Source: Clostridium brassicae
GTDB lineage: Bacteria > Bacillota > Clostridia > Clostridiales > Clostridiaceae
Reading direction: 5' to 3'
Assembly: GCF_026738875.1 (NCBI RefSeq)
Contig: NZ_JAPQFJ010000018.1
Coordinates: 19,677-83,676 of the forward strand
DNA length: 64,000 nt
A program made the translations under genes and the position numbers. The notes under the pieces were generated by a model. It made no database searches. It saw nothing but the letters and a program-made list of their open reading frames with translations, and had not been told where the DNA came from. Every line of letters starts with the position of its first letter. Positions within the stretch are counted from its first letter, which is position 1. Shown piece by piece: positions 43,685-52,446 of the stretch.

Positions 43685-44500
43685 ATGGAGAGAGAAATGG
43701 AAGGCTTTAAAAAAGAATTGATTCATCAGCGTAAGGATAATAAAACTATCAAAAGTTATATTAGAGATGTTGAATTGTTTTTACAATATATTGATAATAA
43801 ACCATTATCGGATATAGATTATTTTGACATAGAAGATTACAAAACATTTTTACTGCAGCAAGGATACAAAGTTACCTCTATTAATAGAAAGATGGTTGCT
43901 ATCAATAGATTTATTACATATTGTGGATACAAGGTTGAAGTTAGACAAGAAAAAGTACATATGCAAAATTTCTTAGACAATACACTAACCACTGATGAAG
44001 TACAAGCAATGGTAGATAAAGCAGAGGAACTAAAGGATTATAGAGCGAAGGCGTTGATCTTAACTTTATATTATACAGGAATGAGAATCTCCGAATGCCT
44101 TTCCATTACAGTAAATAATATAAGTAAAGATTATATAACTATTTTGGGAAAGGGTAAAAAATTTAGAAATGTATTGGTACCTAAAAAATTAAAAAGTGTA
44201 TGGAATGAATATATGGACTATAGGGTAGACAAAAGTAATAAGTTATTTACAGGACAGAAAGGAGCCATAACAAGGCAATGTGCTGATTTAATTATAAAAA
44301 AATATGCTAGGTTAGCTGGAGTAGATGTAAAAAAAGCTCATATGCATAATTTACGTCATGTATTTTGTAAAAACTTAGCTGACAATAATGTATCAATAGA
44401 TGTAATTGCAGAATTAGCTGGACATAATAGTTTGGATACAAGTAGAATATATACTCGTAAAACAAAACAAGAATTACTTAATATAATAGAAAATTTATAG
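43685..44500 (+). CDS. Tyrosine recombinase (XerC/D-like), catalytically intact
   Basis: A 271-residue integrase-family recombinase with an N-terminal SAM-like core-binding domain (about 1-85) and a catalytic domain with all expected residues: R134 (YYTGMRISE), Lys near 157, H221-xx-R224 (HNLRH), H247 (AGHNS) and Y256 (SRIYTR). ATG 43685 follows AGGGGGTGG; the track-like earlier GTG at 43676 lies inside that site. No phage genes lie nearby, so it is not an obvious prophage integrase. A dif-like palindrome lies 35 bases upstream. Confidence 0.88.
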   Translation: MEREMEGFKKELIHQRKDNKTIKSYIRDVELFLQYIDNKPLSDIDYFDIEDYKTFLLQQGYKVTSINRKMVAINRFITYCGYKVEVRQEKVHMQNFLDNTLTTDEVQAMVDKAEELKDYRAKALILTLYYTGMRISECLSITVNNISKDYITILGKGKKFRNVLVPKKLKSVWNEYMDYRVDKSNKLFTGQKGAITRQCADLIIKKYARLAGVDVKKAHMHNLRHVFCKNLADNNVSIDVIAELAGHNSLDTSRIYTRKTKQELLNIIENL

Positions 44501-44511
44501 GTGATTTAATT

Positions 44512-45309
44512 ATGAAAATGTTCATATTTAGTATGGAAATTGTTGAAGATATAAAGGAAAAATATAAAATTAAAATAGAAGGAAAGCAAGGGGTTGCTCA
44601 TGTGTTTTTTTCTCCTAAAATCAAAGAACTTGAATTTATAGAAAATAATGAAATGAGTAGGTATCTTAAAGAAAATGAATATCAATTTAGAAAAATTCTC
44701 CACAACAAAAGACAGGATACTTTTTATAAAGGGTTTAAGTTAACTTTTGCTTTTAGAGATAAAAAAGATGTTGCGGCATTTAATGATAGATCAAAAATAG
44801 TTGTTTTAGATAAAAGATATAATAGAATAGATAGCTATGTTGTAGAGAAGGGTGAAAAAAATATTTATAAGATATTCACTGATGGTACATTTTTAGAAAA
44901 GAAAAACACTGGAGCTTATGCTGTTATAATTGAAGATATCAATCACAATTACAGTGTACATACAGAAAAAACAGCCATAAAAGGTAGTAGCCAGATAGAA
45001 TTATGTGCAGCTATAAAAGGGATAGAACTAATAAAAGATGTAGATAAAATTTGTATAATTACTGATAGTCAGTATGTTAGAAAAGGATTAACTGAGTGGA
45101 TTATGTGTTGGAAACTTAATGGTTGGAAAACTGCTAATGGTGAAAAAGTTAAAAACATAGAAAACTGGATTAAGTTTGACAAATTAACCGACGGAAAATA
45201 CATCGAATTTCATTGGGTGAAGGGACATTCAAATCATTTTGAAAATACTTTGTGTGATATATACGCAAGAGAGTCAGCAAGTTTATCACTTGAAAATTTT
45301 AAATATTAA
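44512..45309 (+). CDS. RNase HI-type protein with an N-terminal extension
   Basis: The C-terminal 150 residues are an RNase HI domain: YKIFTDGTF (D124), SSQIELCAAIKG (E163), IITDSQYVRKGL (D185), and FHWVKGHSNHFENTLCD with the last catalytic Asp. The first 115 residues are of unknown type and do not look like the usual hybrid-binding domain. It degrades RNA in RNA-DNA hybrids. It lies 11 bases after the recombinase gene with ATAGGTGAT as ribosome binding site, so the two are likely co-transcribed. Confidence 0.87.
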   Translation: MKMFIFSMEIVEDIKEKYKIKIEGKQGVAHVFFSPKIKELEFIENNEMSRYLKENEYQFRKILHNKRQDTFYKGFKLTFAFRDKKDVAAFNDRSKIVVLDKRYNRIDSYVVEKGEKNIYKIFTDGTFLEKKNTGAYAVIIEDINHNYSVHTEKTAIKGSSQIELCAAIKGIELIKDVDKICIITDSQYVRKGLTEWIMCWKLNGWKTANGEKVKNIENWIKFDKLTDGKYIEFHWVKGHSNHFENTLCDIYARESASLSLENFKY

Positions 45310-45458
45310 TGTTGTAAATTTAATAAAATCCATAATATGTTAAAAACAACTTTGATTAAAGCTGTTTTTAAATATATGGGTAAAATTGTTTCACAAATTA
45401 AACGTAAGACAACTTTATATTAGGGCATATTATATGTATAAATGCAAAAGATATATTT

Positions 45459-45875
45459 ATGATTAAAAGATTTATAATTTATGGACTTTTAGGTGCTTGT
45501 GGAGAGATTTTATGGAATGGAATTGGTTCTATGATGAAAGGAGACTTAAATCTTACAGGATGGACATCTATATGGATGATTTTAATATATGGGCTTGCTA
45601 TTTTTTTAGAGCCCATACACGATAGAATAAGACATCTTTCATTTTTTATAAGAGGAGGTGTATATACAGTTTTAATATTTGTTGGAGAATTTATTAGTGG
45701 TTTTTTGCTTAGAGAAATTCTAGGTGTTTGTCCATGGAATTATGTAAATAAGCCTCTTTCATTTTATGGATTAATTACATTAACTTACGCTCCAGTATGG
45801 TTTATTTGTGGTCTTACATTTGAAAAGATACATGATTTTCTTACAAAAATAGATTATATACTAAAAAGGTATTGA
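45459..45875 (+). CDS. Membrane protein of the CmpB/putative ABC permease family
   Basis: A 138-residue polytopic protein with about four hydrophobic helices. The stretches GWTSIWMILIYGLAIFLEPI and GVCPWNYVNKPLSFYGLITL are typical of the family annotated as ABC_trans_CmpB (PF06541-like). No ATPase gene is adjacent, so the transport label is not supported here. No strong ribosome binding site precedes the ATG. Confidence 0.7.
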   Translation: MIKRFIIYGLLGACGEILWNGIGSMMKGDLNLTGWTSIWMILIYGLAIFLEPIHDRIRHLSFFIRGGVYTVLIFVGEFISGFLLREILGVCPWNYVNKPLSFYGLITLTYAPVWFICGLTFEKIHDFLTKIDYILKRY

Positions 45876-45947
45876 TTTATTTATAAGTATAAAATTTATA
45901 GTAAATTAACTGAAGATTATATAGTATTATAAAGAGGGAGATTTTTG

Positions 45948-46679
45948 ATGAAAAACATTTTAAATAAATTTAGTTTAGCTTTTATTTTAGTTTTATGCTT
46001 ATCCTTTAATTGTATATGTAGTGTTAGTAATGCAAAAGAACCAGAAGAAGTTTCAAAAGAAAATAACATAATATATTTGACTTTTGATGATGGACCTAGT
46101 GTTATGACTAACAAGGTATTAGATGTATTAATGAAAAATGATGTGAAAGCTACATTTTTTATTATAGGAAATCAAATTGAAGATCAAGAAAATGTTCTAG
46201 TCAGAATTAAAAATGAAGGTCATAGTATGGGATTGCATACATATACTCATGATTTTAAAAAAATATATTCTAGTAATAAAGCGTTTATTAATGAAATGAA
46301 ATTGACTCAAGAATATATAAAAAAGGTTACTGGTATTAGCCCTAATATAATAAGATTTCCTGGTGGAAGCAGGAATCATTTGGATACCAAAACGTTAAAC
46401 TTACTTCATAGTTATAACTTTAAGATATATGATTGGAATGTTGATTCACAGGATGGAATAAACCCAAAAACATCACCCAGTAAACTGTTTAGAAAAGCTA
46501 CAAAAAGTGATGTTAACTCAGAACCTATAATATTGCTTATGCATTGTGATTATATGCATGAAAATACCTACAAAGCATTGGATAAGATAATAAAATTTTA
46601 TAAAGATAGTGGCTATGAATTTAGAGTTATTGATGAAAATACCCCAGAACATTATTTCCCATTAAATAAGAATAAATAG
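45948..46679 (+). CDS. Polysaccharide deacetylase (NodB domain), secreted
   Basis: This 243-residue protein has a signal peptide (about residues 1-27) and then the NodB catalytic motifs: YLTFDDGPS, HTYTHD, RFPGGS and the late LLMHCD. Such enzymes remove acetyl groups from peptidoglycan or chitin-like polymers outside the cell. ATG 45948 follows AGAGGGAG; a TTG directly before it is less likely. A terminator follows. Confidence 0.9.
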   Translation: MKNILNKFSLAFILVLCLSFNCICSVSNAKEPEEVSKENNIIYLTFDDGPSVMTNKVLDVLMKNDVKATFFIIGNQIEDQENVLVRIKNEGHSMGLHTYTHDFKKIYSSNKAFINEMKLTQEYIKKVTGISPNIIRFPGGSRNHLDTKTLNLLHSYNFKIYDWNVDSQDGINPKTSPSKLFRKATKSDVNSEPIILLMHCDYMHENTYKALDKIIKFYKDSGYEFRVIDENTPEHYFPLNKNK

Positions 46680-46733
46680 TATAATTTTTAAATCATAGTC
46701 TTTGCTTAAAATATATAGCAATTAAAATAGTGA

Positions 46734-46780
46734 TAAGGAAAGTTTTAGGCCTGTCAAAGTCTAAAGCTTTCCTTATTTTA
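46734..46780 (+). terminator. Terminator after the deacetylase gene
   Basis: TAAGGAAAGTTTTAG pairs with CTAAAGCTTTCCTTA (one G-U), loop GCCTGTCAAAGT, then TTTTAAT. Confidence 0.75.
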
Positions 46781-46994
46781 ATACTTTAATAAATTAGAAG
46801 AATTTTATATTTATTATGTATTATAATTTACATTAGGATGAACTAATGTATAATAATAAATAGTAATTTGTAAAATGTAGATATATATACTAATAAATAA
46901 TATTATAGTACATAAAAATTATAATATTGGAGCTATGAAATCTTTTAAGTAGTTTTTATAATTATAATAAATAACAATAAATTGGGAGATTAAT
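46781..46994. other. A/T-rich spacer upstream of the DUF1294 gene
   Basis: With the terminator this makes a 315-base gap. I see only A/T-rich sequence with several TATAAT-like boxes and a GGGAG site just before the next ATG. Confidence 0.4.
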
Positions 46995-47261
46995 ATGAAA
47001 ACATATCTAGTAGAGTACCTCATTTTTTTTAACCTAATAGGATTTTTATCAATGTATGTTGACAAAACAAGAGCAAGAAATAAAAAATGGAGAATAAAAG
47101 AAAGTACCTTATTACTTATAGCTATATTAGGTGGAAGTTTAGGGTCATATTTAGGGATGAAGGTATTTAGGCATAAAACAAAACATAATAAATTTGTATA
47201 TGGTATTCCAATAATACTAATAATCCAATTAGTATTAATTAAGTCAGTAGTAGGTTATTAG
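46995..47261 (+). CDS. DUF1294 membrane protein
   Basis: An 88-residue protein with hydrophobic helices at about residues 5-21, 37-56 and 68-85 and the DUF1294 signature: MYVDKTRARNKKWRIKEST, GGSLGSYLGMKVFRHKTKHNKF. GGGAGATTAAT precedes ATG. Function unknown. Confidence 0.85.
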   Translation: MKTYLVEYLIFFNLIGFLSMYVDKTRARNKKWRIKESTLLLIAILGGSLGSYLGMKVFRHKTKHNKFVYGIPIILIIQLVLIKSVVGY

Positions 47262-47351
47262 TTAATGAGTTAATGAGTTTTAAGATATATAATATAAAAT
47301 ATTATATGGACATTAGATGTGATAAATAAAAATTTAATTGGAGTGATATGT

Positions 47352-47756
47352 GTGAAGAAAGGACAAGATTACATAGGAGTTGGAGTAGGAGCAGTAATTA
47401 TTAATGAAAATAAGGAGATATTATTACTACTAAGAGAAAAATCACCAGAATTAGGTTGTTGGTCTATTCCAGGTGGAAAAGTTGAAATGTTTGAAACTGT
47501 AGAAGATGCTATAAAAAGAGAGGTTAAAGAGGAACTTGATGTAGAAGTAGAAATAATTAAACTTATAACTGTTACAAACCATATAATTTGGCAAGAAAAG
47601 GCTCATTGGGTTGCGCCTACATTTCTTACTAAAGTTGTAAGTGGACAAGTAAAAAATGTAGAGCCAGAAAAGCATAAAGAAGTAAGATGGTTTTCTATTG
47701 ACGAGTTACCCAACAATATAACAATTACTACTAAAAATGCAATAAAATATTTGTAG
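47352..47756 (+). CDS. NUDIX hydrolase
   Basis: This 134-residue protein has the complete NUDIX box GGKVEMFETVEDAIKREVKEEL, with the metal-binding REVKEE residues (about 50-55). The VGAVIINENKEILLLLRE beta strand and its short length resemble MutT/nucleoside-triphosphate pyrophosphohydrolases. I chose GTG 47352 because TTGGAG lies 8 bases upstream; an earlier in-frame GTG at 47319 adds 11 residues. Substrate unknown. Confidence 0.85.
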   Translation: MKKGQDYIGVGVGAVIINENKEILLLLREKSPELGCWSIPGGKVEMFETVEDAIKREVKEELDVEVEIIKLITVTNHIIWQEKAHWVAPTFLTKVVSGQVKNVEPEKHKEVRWFSIDELPNNITITTKNAIKYL

Positions 47757-47948
47757 AATTGCTGGAAGTAAAGGAATTAATTATATCAGTTGCATAAAAT
47801 AAAAATATTAAATTTATATGAAATGCATACATATTTATATAAAAATAACTTAATTTACATTAAAATCCTTAATAATATATTAACATTTAATACAAATAAT
47901 GTTAATATATTATTAAGCTTAACAAAAAACAAGAGTGGAGGGATTTTA

Positions 47949-49922
47949 GTGAAAACATTTACAAAGAAAAGATTGACTGCTTGGGCAATGTTCGTGTTTA
48001 TGATTTTAAGTATAATTTCACCTTTAAATGTACATGCTTTAGAAAAAAACGATAATGTAGTAGTAATTTCATCTGAAGCAAAAGTTGTATCAGATCATAT
48101 CAAGCAACAAGATGATAATAAGGATGAAAATTTAAAATGGGAAAAAATCATTAAAGAAAAACAGGTTGCCGTAAATGACTTAAGTAAAGAAATTAACATA
48201 TTGACATTTAATGATTTTCACGGAGCAGTAGATAATAGCGGAAAAAATTCAGGAATGACTAAACTTGCTGGAGAAATTAACAAATTTAAAAAATCAAATC
48301 CAAATACTATAGTAGTTTCTGGTGGAGATAATTTTCAAGGAAGTGCAATGTCTAATTTAACTCATGGGAAAATAGTTAATGAGATGTTTAAAGAAATAGG
48401 ACTTATAGCTTCTGCTGTAGGTAATCATGAATTTGATTGGGGTACTAATAAAATTCCCCAATGGTCAAAAGAGGGCGGATATGATTTTTTAGCTGCAAAT
48501 ATTTGTGATAAAAGTACAGGAAAACCTGTTAATTGGACTAAACCTTATAAAATGGTTACTATAGACAAGGTTAAAGTTGGATTTATTGGAATAACTACTC
48601 CTGCAACAGCATGGCAGACAAAGGTTGAAAACATAAAAGATGTTATTTTTAAAGATCCAATAGAATGTGCTAAAGTATGGAATCAAAAATTAAGAAGTGG
48701 TGAATTACCAGAAGGGAAAGCAGATGTTGTTATAGCTTTAACTCATTTAGGATCTATACAAAACAGTGAAACTAAAAATATAACAGGGGAAGCAGCTGAT
48801 TTATGTAAAGCCAATACAGGAATCGATGCTATAATATCAGCACATACACATATGGAAGTATGTGGGAAAGTGAATAATATACCAGTTATACAAAGCTATT
48901 ACAATGGAAGAGACTTAGGAAGGTTAAAGATATTATTAGATAAAGAAGGAAAACTTAAAGAAATTCAACCTATTTTAGATCCTCTATACAAAAGACCAGA
49001 TACATTAGTGGAAAATAAAAATGTAAAATCTATATATGAGAAATATAAAAAAGATTTACAGAAGGTATTAGCAGAAGTGGTTGGAGTAACAGATACAGAA
49101 TTATCTCATGATAGATATACAAGTGAAGGAACATCACCACTTGGGAAATGGGTATGTGATGTTATGAGGAAGAAAGCTAAAGTTCAAATAGGTATAACAA
49201 ATGGTGGCGGATTGAGATGTCCTATACCAAAAGGAGATATTACAATGGGAAAACTTTATGAAGTTATGCCATTTGACAATACCTTAGTTACAATGGAACT
49301 TAAAGGTTCTGACTTAAAAAGAGTAATAGAAAATGGAATTATGAATGATAAAATAGGTTGGGGACAAGTATCAGGTATAAAAGTTTATTATGATAAAAAT
49401 GCTAAAATGGGTTCGAGGATAACAAATATGGTTTTAGAAGATGGAAGTTTAGTTGATATGAATAAGTACTATACAGTAGTAGTAAACGACTTTATGGCAC
49501 CAGATGGATGTAAGGGTGTTGGAGGAGATGGATATGATTTTACAGGAGTTAAAAAACTTGTAAACACTCAAATTCCTATAAGAGAAGCTCTTATTGAAGA
49601 TTTAAAAGCTTTAAATGGGAAACACTTAGTTGTTAAAGATTATGAAACATTAGTAGCAGATAAAATGCCATCAAAACCTGGAGAAAATCCAAATCAAAAA
49701 CCAGGTGAAAGTTCAAATAATAAACCAAGTACAGGTAATGAACAAGACAATAGTAGCCCAAACTCTCCATCAGTTAATTCTAATACTGTAGCCACTAAAT
49801 TACCAAAGACAGGTTCTATGGTAGATACTACATCATTAGTAACTGTTGGAACATTAGTTGTTTTACTTGGAATTGCGTTATATTTAAGAGATAAAGAAGA
49901 AGAAAATAAAGATATAGCTTAA
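47949..49922 (+). CDS. Sortase-anchored 5'-nucleotidase / 2',3'-cyclic phosphodiesterase
   Basis: This 657-residue cell-surface enzyme has an N-terminal signal peptide (about residues 1-32), a calcineurin-like metallophosphatase domain (about 75-330) with FNDFHGA, SGGDNFQG, VGNHEFDWG and SAHTHMEV, a C-terminal 5'-nucleotidase domain (about 350-560), a Pro/Asn/Ser-rich spacer, and an LPKTG motif followed by a membrane helix and a charged tail. It should hydrolyse extracellular nucleotides for purine or phosphate scavenging. GTG 47949 follows GTGGAGGG; the frame is open 53 codons further but that part is A/T-rich and lacks a signal. Confidence 0.9.
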   Translation: MKTFTKKRLTAWAMFVFMILSIISPLNVHALEKNDNVVVISSEAKVVSDHIKQQDDNKDENLKWEKIIKEKQVAVNDLSKEINILTFNDFHGAVDNSGKNSGMTKLAGEINKFKKSNPNTIVVSGGDNFQGSAMSNLTHGKIVNEMFKEIGLIASAVGNHEFDWGTNKIPQWSKEGGYDFLAANICDKSTGKPVNWTKPYKMVTIDKVKVGFIGITTPATAWQTKVENIKDVIFKDPIECAKVWNQKLRSGELPEGKADVVIALTHLGSIQNSETKNITGEAADLCKANTGIDAIISAHTHMEVCGKVNNIPVIQSYYNGRDLGRLKILLDKEGKLKEIQPILDPLYKRPDTLVENKNVKSIYEKYKKDLQKVLAEVVGVTDTELSHDRYTSEGTSPLGKWVCDVMRKKAKVQIGITNGGGLRCPIPKGDITMGKLYEVMPFDNTLVTMELKGSDLKRVIENGIMNDKIGWGQVSGIKVYYDKNAKMGSRITNMVLEDGSLVDMNKYYTVVVNDFMAPDGCKGVGGDGYDFTGVKKLVNTQIPIREALIEDLKALNGKHLVVKDYETLVADKMPSKPGENPNQKPGESSNNKPSTGNEQDNSSPNSPSVNSNTVATKLPKTGSMVDTTSLVTVGTLVVLLGIALYLRDKEEENKDIA

Positions 49923-49956
49923 TGTTATTTAATTATCACAATTTTAAATTGTATTG

Positions 49957-49999
49957 GTTAAAAACTGTGGACAAGTTTTTGTTCGCAGTTTTTAACTTT
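49957..49999 (+). terminator. Terminator after the nucleotidase gene
   Basis: GTTAAAAACTGTG pairs with CGCAGTTTTTAAC (13 bp, one G-U), then TTTATC. A further 10-bp inverted repeat (50014-50023 with 50045-50054) lies just downstream without a T-tail. The remaining sequence to 50300 is A/T-rich with no other feature seen. Confidence 0.65.
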
Positions 50000-50307
50000 A
50001 TCGTATGTAGATAACTCAACTTTTTCAGCAAGAAAATAAATCAGAAAGTTGAGTAATTAATCTATACAAAATTTAAAATATTCCTTACCGTTTAAGTAAT
50101 ATAAAATAAATTTGTATTATAATCCAATAATTATCTTTATTGATATAGTGATTCTTATATAGTAATATATTACTATATAGAGAAGAATATCGTTATACTT
50201 TGGACTTTAAAATAAGGAAAAATTAAATTTATTAATGATATAAAATAGATTTATAAATTTAAATTGTATTAAAGTACATATCTAATATTAAAGAAAGGTG
50301 GCTTACT

Positions 50308-50916
50308 ATGAAAAATCTAAAAGAAAGTTTATTGAAAGAATGGGGGAAATTTATTGTATACATAATTATGGTATTTTCTATCGGAATACTATTGAATAGT
50401 GAGGTGTATGCTATTTCAATAGTAGATGGACCTTCTATGGAAAACACTTTAATTAATGGAGAAAAACTATATGTGGACAAAGTTACTTATCATTTTACTC
50501 AACCTAAAAAAGGAGATATAATTATATTTCTTCAAAATGAAACAAATTTAAATTGTGTTGATAAAATTGAAAGTGTTATTAAAGATATAGCTATGAACAT
50601 AACAGGAAAAACTAGAATGAATAGACTAGTAAAAAGGGTTATAGGAGTTCCAGGAGATAAAATAGATATAAAGAATGGAGAAGTATATGTAAATAATAAA
50701 ATAATAGAAGAATCATATATTAAAAATAAAACTTTTAAAGGTTTAACTTTAATTGATTATCCTATAGTGGTTCCTGAAGGAAAATTATTTGTAATGGGGG
50801 ATAATAGAGAAGAAAGTAGAGATAGTAGAAGCTTTGGACTAGTAGATATTAAAAGTGTTGAAGGAAAGGCAGTATTTAGAATTTGGCCTCTAAATAAGAT
50901 AGGAACCTTAAACTAA
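50308..50916 (+). CDS. lepB: Signal peptidase I
   Basis: This 202-residue membrane-anchored serine protease removes Sec signal peptides. One N-terminal helix (about 12-37), nucleophile S43 in VDGPSMENTL, general base Lys in RLVKRVIGVPGDKI, and the box E motif MGDNREESRDSRSFG are present. GAAAGGTGG precedes ATG. It is a single-gene unit here. Confidence 0.95.
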   Translation: MKNLKESLLKEWGKFIVYIIMVFSIGILLNSEVYAISIVDGPSMENTLINGEKLYVDKVTYHFTQPKKGDIIIFLQNETNLNCVDKIESVIKDIAMNITGKTRMNRLVKRVIGVPGDKIDIKNGEVYVNNKIIEESYIKNKTFKGLTLIDYPIVVPEGKLFVMGDNREESRDSRSFGLVDIKSVEGKAVFRIWPLNKIGTLN

Positions 50917-51104
50917 ATTTGCTCTGTACACTCAGATAAACTTTATTTATGCTCACTTTATGCAAACTTTAATTCTGTGTGCATGAAAAGAAAATCTATT
51001 TTGAAAAATAGGGTTTTGTTTTAAATTTACACTTATTTTTAGACTATATAGAATCAACATTTTTAAAACATAACCTAATATAAATAATTTATGGAGGTAT
51101 AGTT

Positions 51105-51590
51105 ATGAAATTATCAATTGTATATTATAGTCAAACAGGAAACACGAAAAAAATAGCAGAGGTAATAAAAGAGGGCGTTGAAAAGTCAGGGAATATTCAA
51201 GTTAAGACTATGTCTATAGAAGATATGGATTATAAATTTTTAGAAGAATCAAAAGCAGTTATTTTTGGAACTCCTACATATTATGCAACTTTTTCATGGC
51301 AAATCAAAAAGTGGTTTGATACTTGCAAAGAGTGTGATCTTTCAGGGAAATTAGGTGCAGTATTTGCTACAGAAAATGTATTAGGTGGGGGAGCAGATGT
51401 TGCTGAATTAAGCCTAATAGGACATATGTTAGTAAAAGGAATGCTTATATATTCAGCAGGTTCTTCACAGGGTCAGCCATATACTCATTTTGGAGCTGTA
51501 TGTACTAAGGATGGTGACGAAGCACAAAGAGATAGAGCTAGAATTTTTGGAGAAAGAATAGGTAAAAAAACTCTAGAGATTTTTGATTAA
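51105..51590 (+). CDS. Flavodoxin-like / NAD(P)H dehydrogenase-type flavoprotein
   Basis: This 161-residue protein has the FMN phosphate loop YYSQTGNTKKIAE (about residues 6-18), the FGTPTYYATFSWQIKKW loop, and GGGADVAE near the second FMN contact. It is similar to the WrbA/flavodoxin family. ATGGAGG precedes ATG. Electron-transfer role is inferred; the partner is not in the window. Confidence 0.87.
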   Translation: MKLSIVYYSQTGNTKKIAEVIKEGVEKSGNIQVKTMSIEDMDYKFLEESKAVIFGTPTYYATFSWQIKKWFDTCKECDLSGKLGAVFATENVLGGGADVAELSLIGHMLVKGMLIYSAGSSQGQPYTHFGAVCTKDGDEAQRDRARIFGERIGKKTLEIFD

Positions 51591-51604
51591 AACATATTGT
51601 AAAT

Positions 51605-51645
51605 AAAAACACACTATTTAATTTTTAAGTGGTGTGTTTTTATTT
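51605..51645 (+). terminator. Terminator after the flavodoxin gene
   Basis: AAAAACACACTA pairs with AGTGGTGTGTTTTT around a T-rich loop, followed by ATTTA. Confidence 0.7.
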
Positions 51646-51740
51646 ATAATTATAATAAATATTTAATTTGTATAGGATTATAACATTTTTTTTTATATAT
51701 CATATAATAAAAGTGTATTAATTAATAGGAGTGTTTAAAT

Positions 51741-52190
51741 TTGTATTTTCGTAATTTATATGATATGTATGACCTAGATGAATTTGATGAACTAGATGAT
51801 TTAAATGGCTTTTATGATAATGAGTGTATGTATTGTCCTTTTAGTTATATGTATCGTCAATATCCTATTATGCCACCTACTATGCCACCAAGTGGAGGAC
51901 CAGGAGGAGGGCCAGGGCCAGGTGGTTCAAAAGAAGGTCCACCAAGTGGACCACCACCATCAGCTGTCCCTCAGGCTAAAGGAGGTATGCAAACTAAAGC
52001 TGTTGATCCAGGAGCAATTAGACATTGCTTGTACAGATTTGTATATATCTGGCCAAGAAGAGGTAGACCATTTTGGGCATGGCTAGTTTTTGTAGGAAGA
52101 CGATCTGTTGCAGGATGGAGATGGAATGGATTTAGATGGGTTTATTTTGGAATGGATTTAAGAGAAATCCAAAGTTTTGTATGCATGTAA
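51741..52190 (+). CDS. Gly/Pro-rich protein with a Trp/Arg-rich C-terminal domain
   Basis: I do not recognise a named family. The 149-residue protein has an acidic, Tyr/Asp-rich N-terminus (about 1-40), a Pro/Gly-rich collagen-like middle (about 42-80), and a C-terminal domain rich in Trp and Arg (FVYIWPRRGRPFWAWLVFVG, then GWRWNGFRWVYFG) ending in Cys. The start is TTG 51741 after AATAGGAG. A strong terminator follows. The composition suggests a structural or surface protein, perhaps of the spore coat, but that is only a guess. Confidence 0.65.
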   Translation: MYFRNLYDMYDLDEFDELDDLNGFYDNECMYCPFSYMYRQYPIMPPTMPPSGGPGGGPGPGGSKEGPPSGPPPSAVPQAKGGMQTKAVDPGAIRHCLYRFVYIWPRRGRPFWAWLVFVGRRSVAGWRWNGFRWVYFGMDLREIQSFVCM

Positions 52191-52251
52191 AATAGGATTT
52201 TTGTATTACTTAAAACTTTAAATTAGTAAAATATATTATGTATTAAAAATG

Positions 52252-52305
52252 ATACACCCTATAAGTATACAACAAAGCATATACTTATAGGGTGTATTTT
52301 ATTTT
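52252..52305 (+). terminator. Strong terminator after the Gly/Pro-rich gene
   Basis: A perfect 17-bp stem, ATACACCCTATAAGTAT (52252-52268) with its complement (52281-52297), is followed by TTTATTTTT. Confidence 0.88.
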
Positions 52306-52446
52306 TAATAGAATTATTAGTTTTTTATTTGGAATTATTAAAGTTTGTTCAATATGTACATAATAATTACGTATAATGAGTTTCTTAAAAAATAAACACC
52401 TCTAGCTATAAGCTACAGGAACATTATTGAAAGGATGTATATACGT

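Noticed and set aside
51805..52086. 93-codon ORF in a second plus-strand frame inside the Gly/Pro-rich gene
   Set aside because: It has repetitive His/Gln/Val composition from frame-shifted Gly/Pro codons and no separate start signal.
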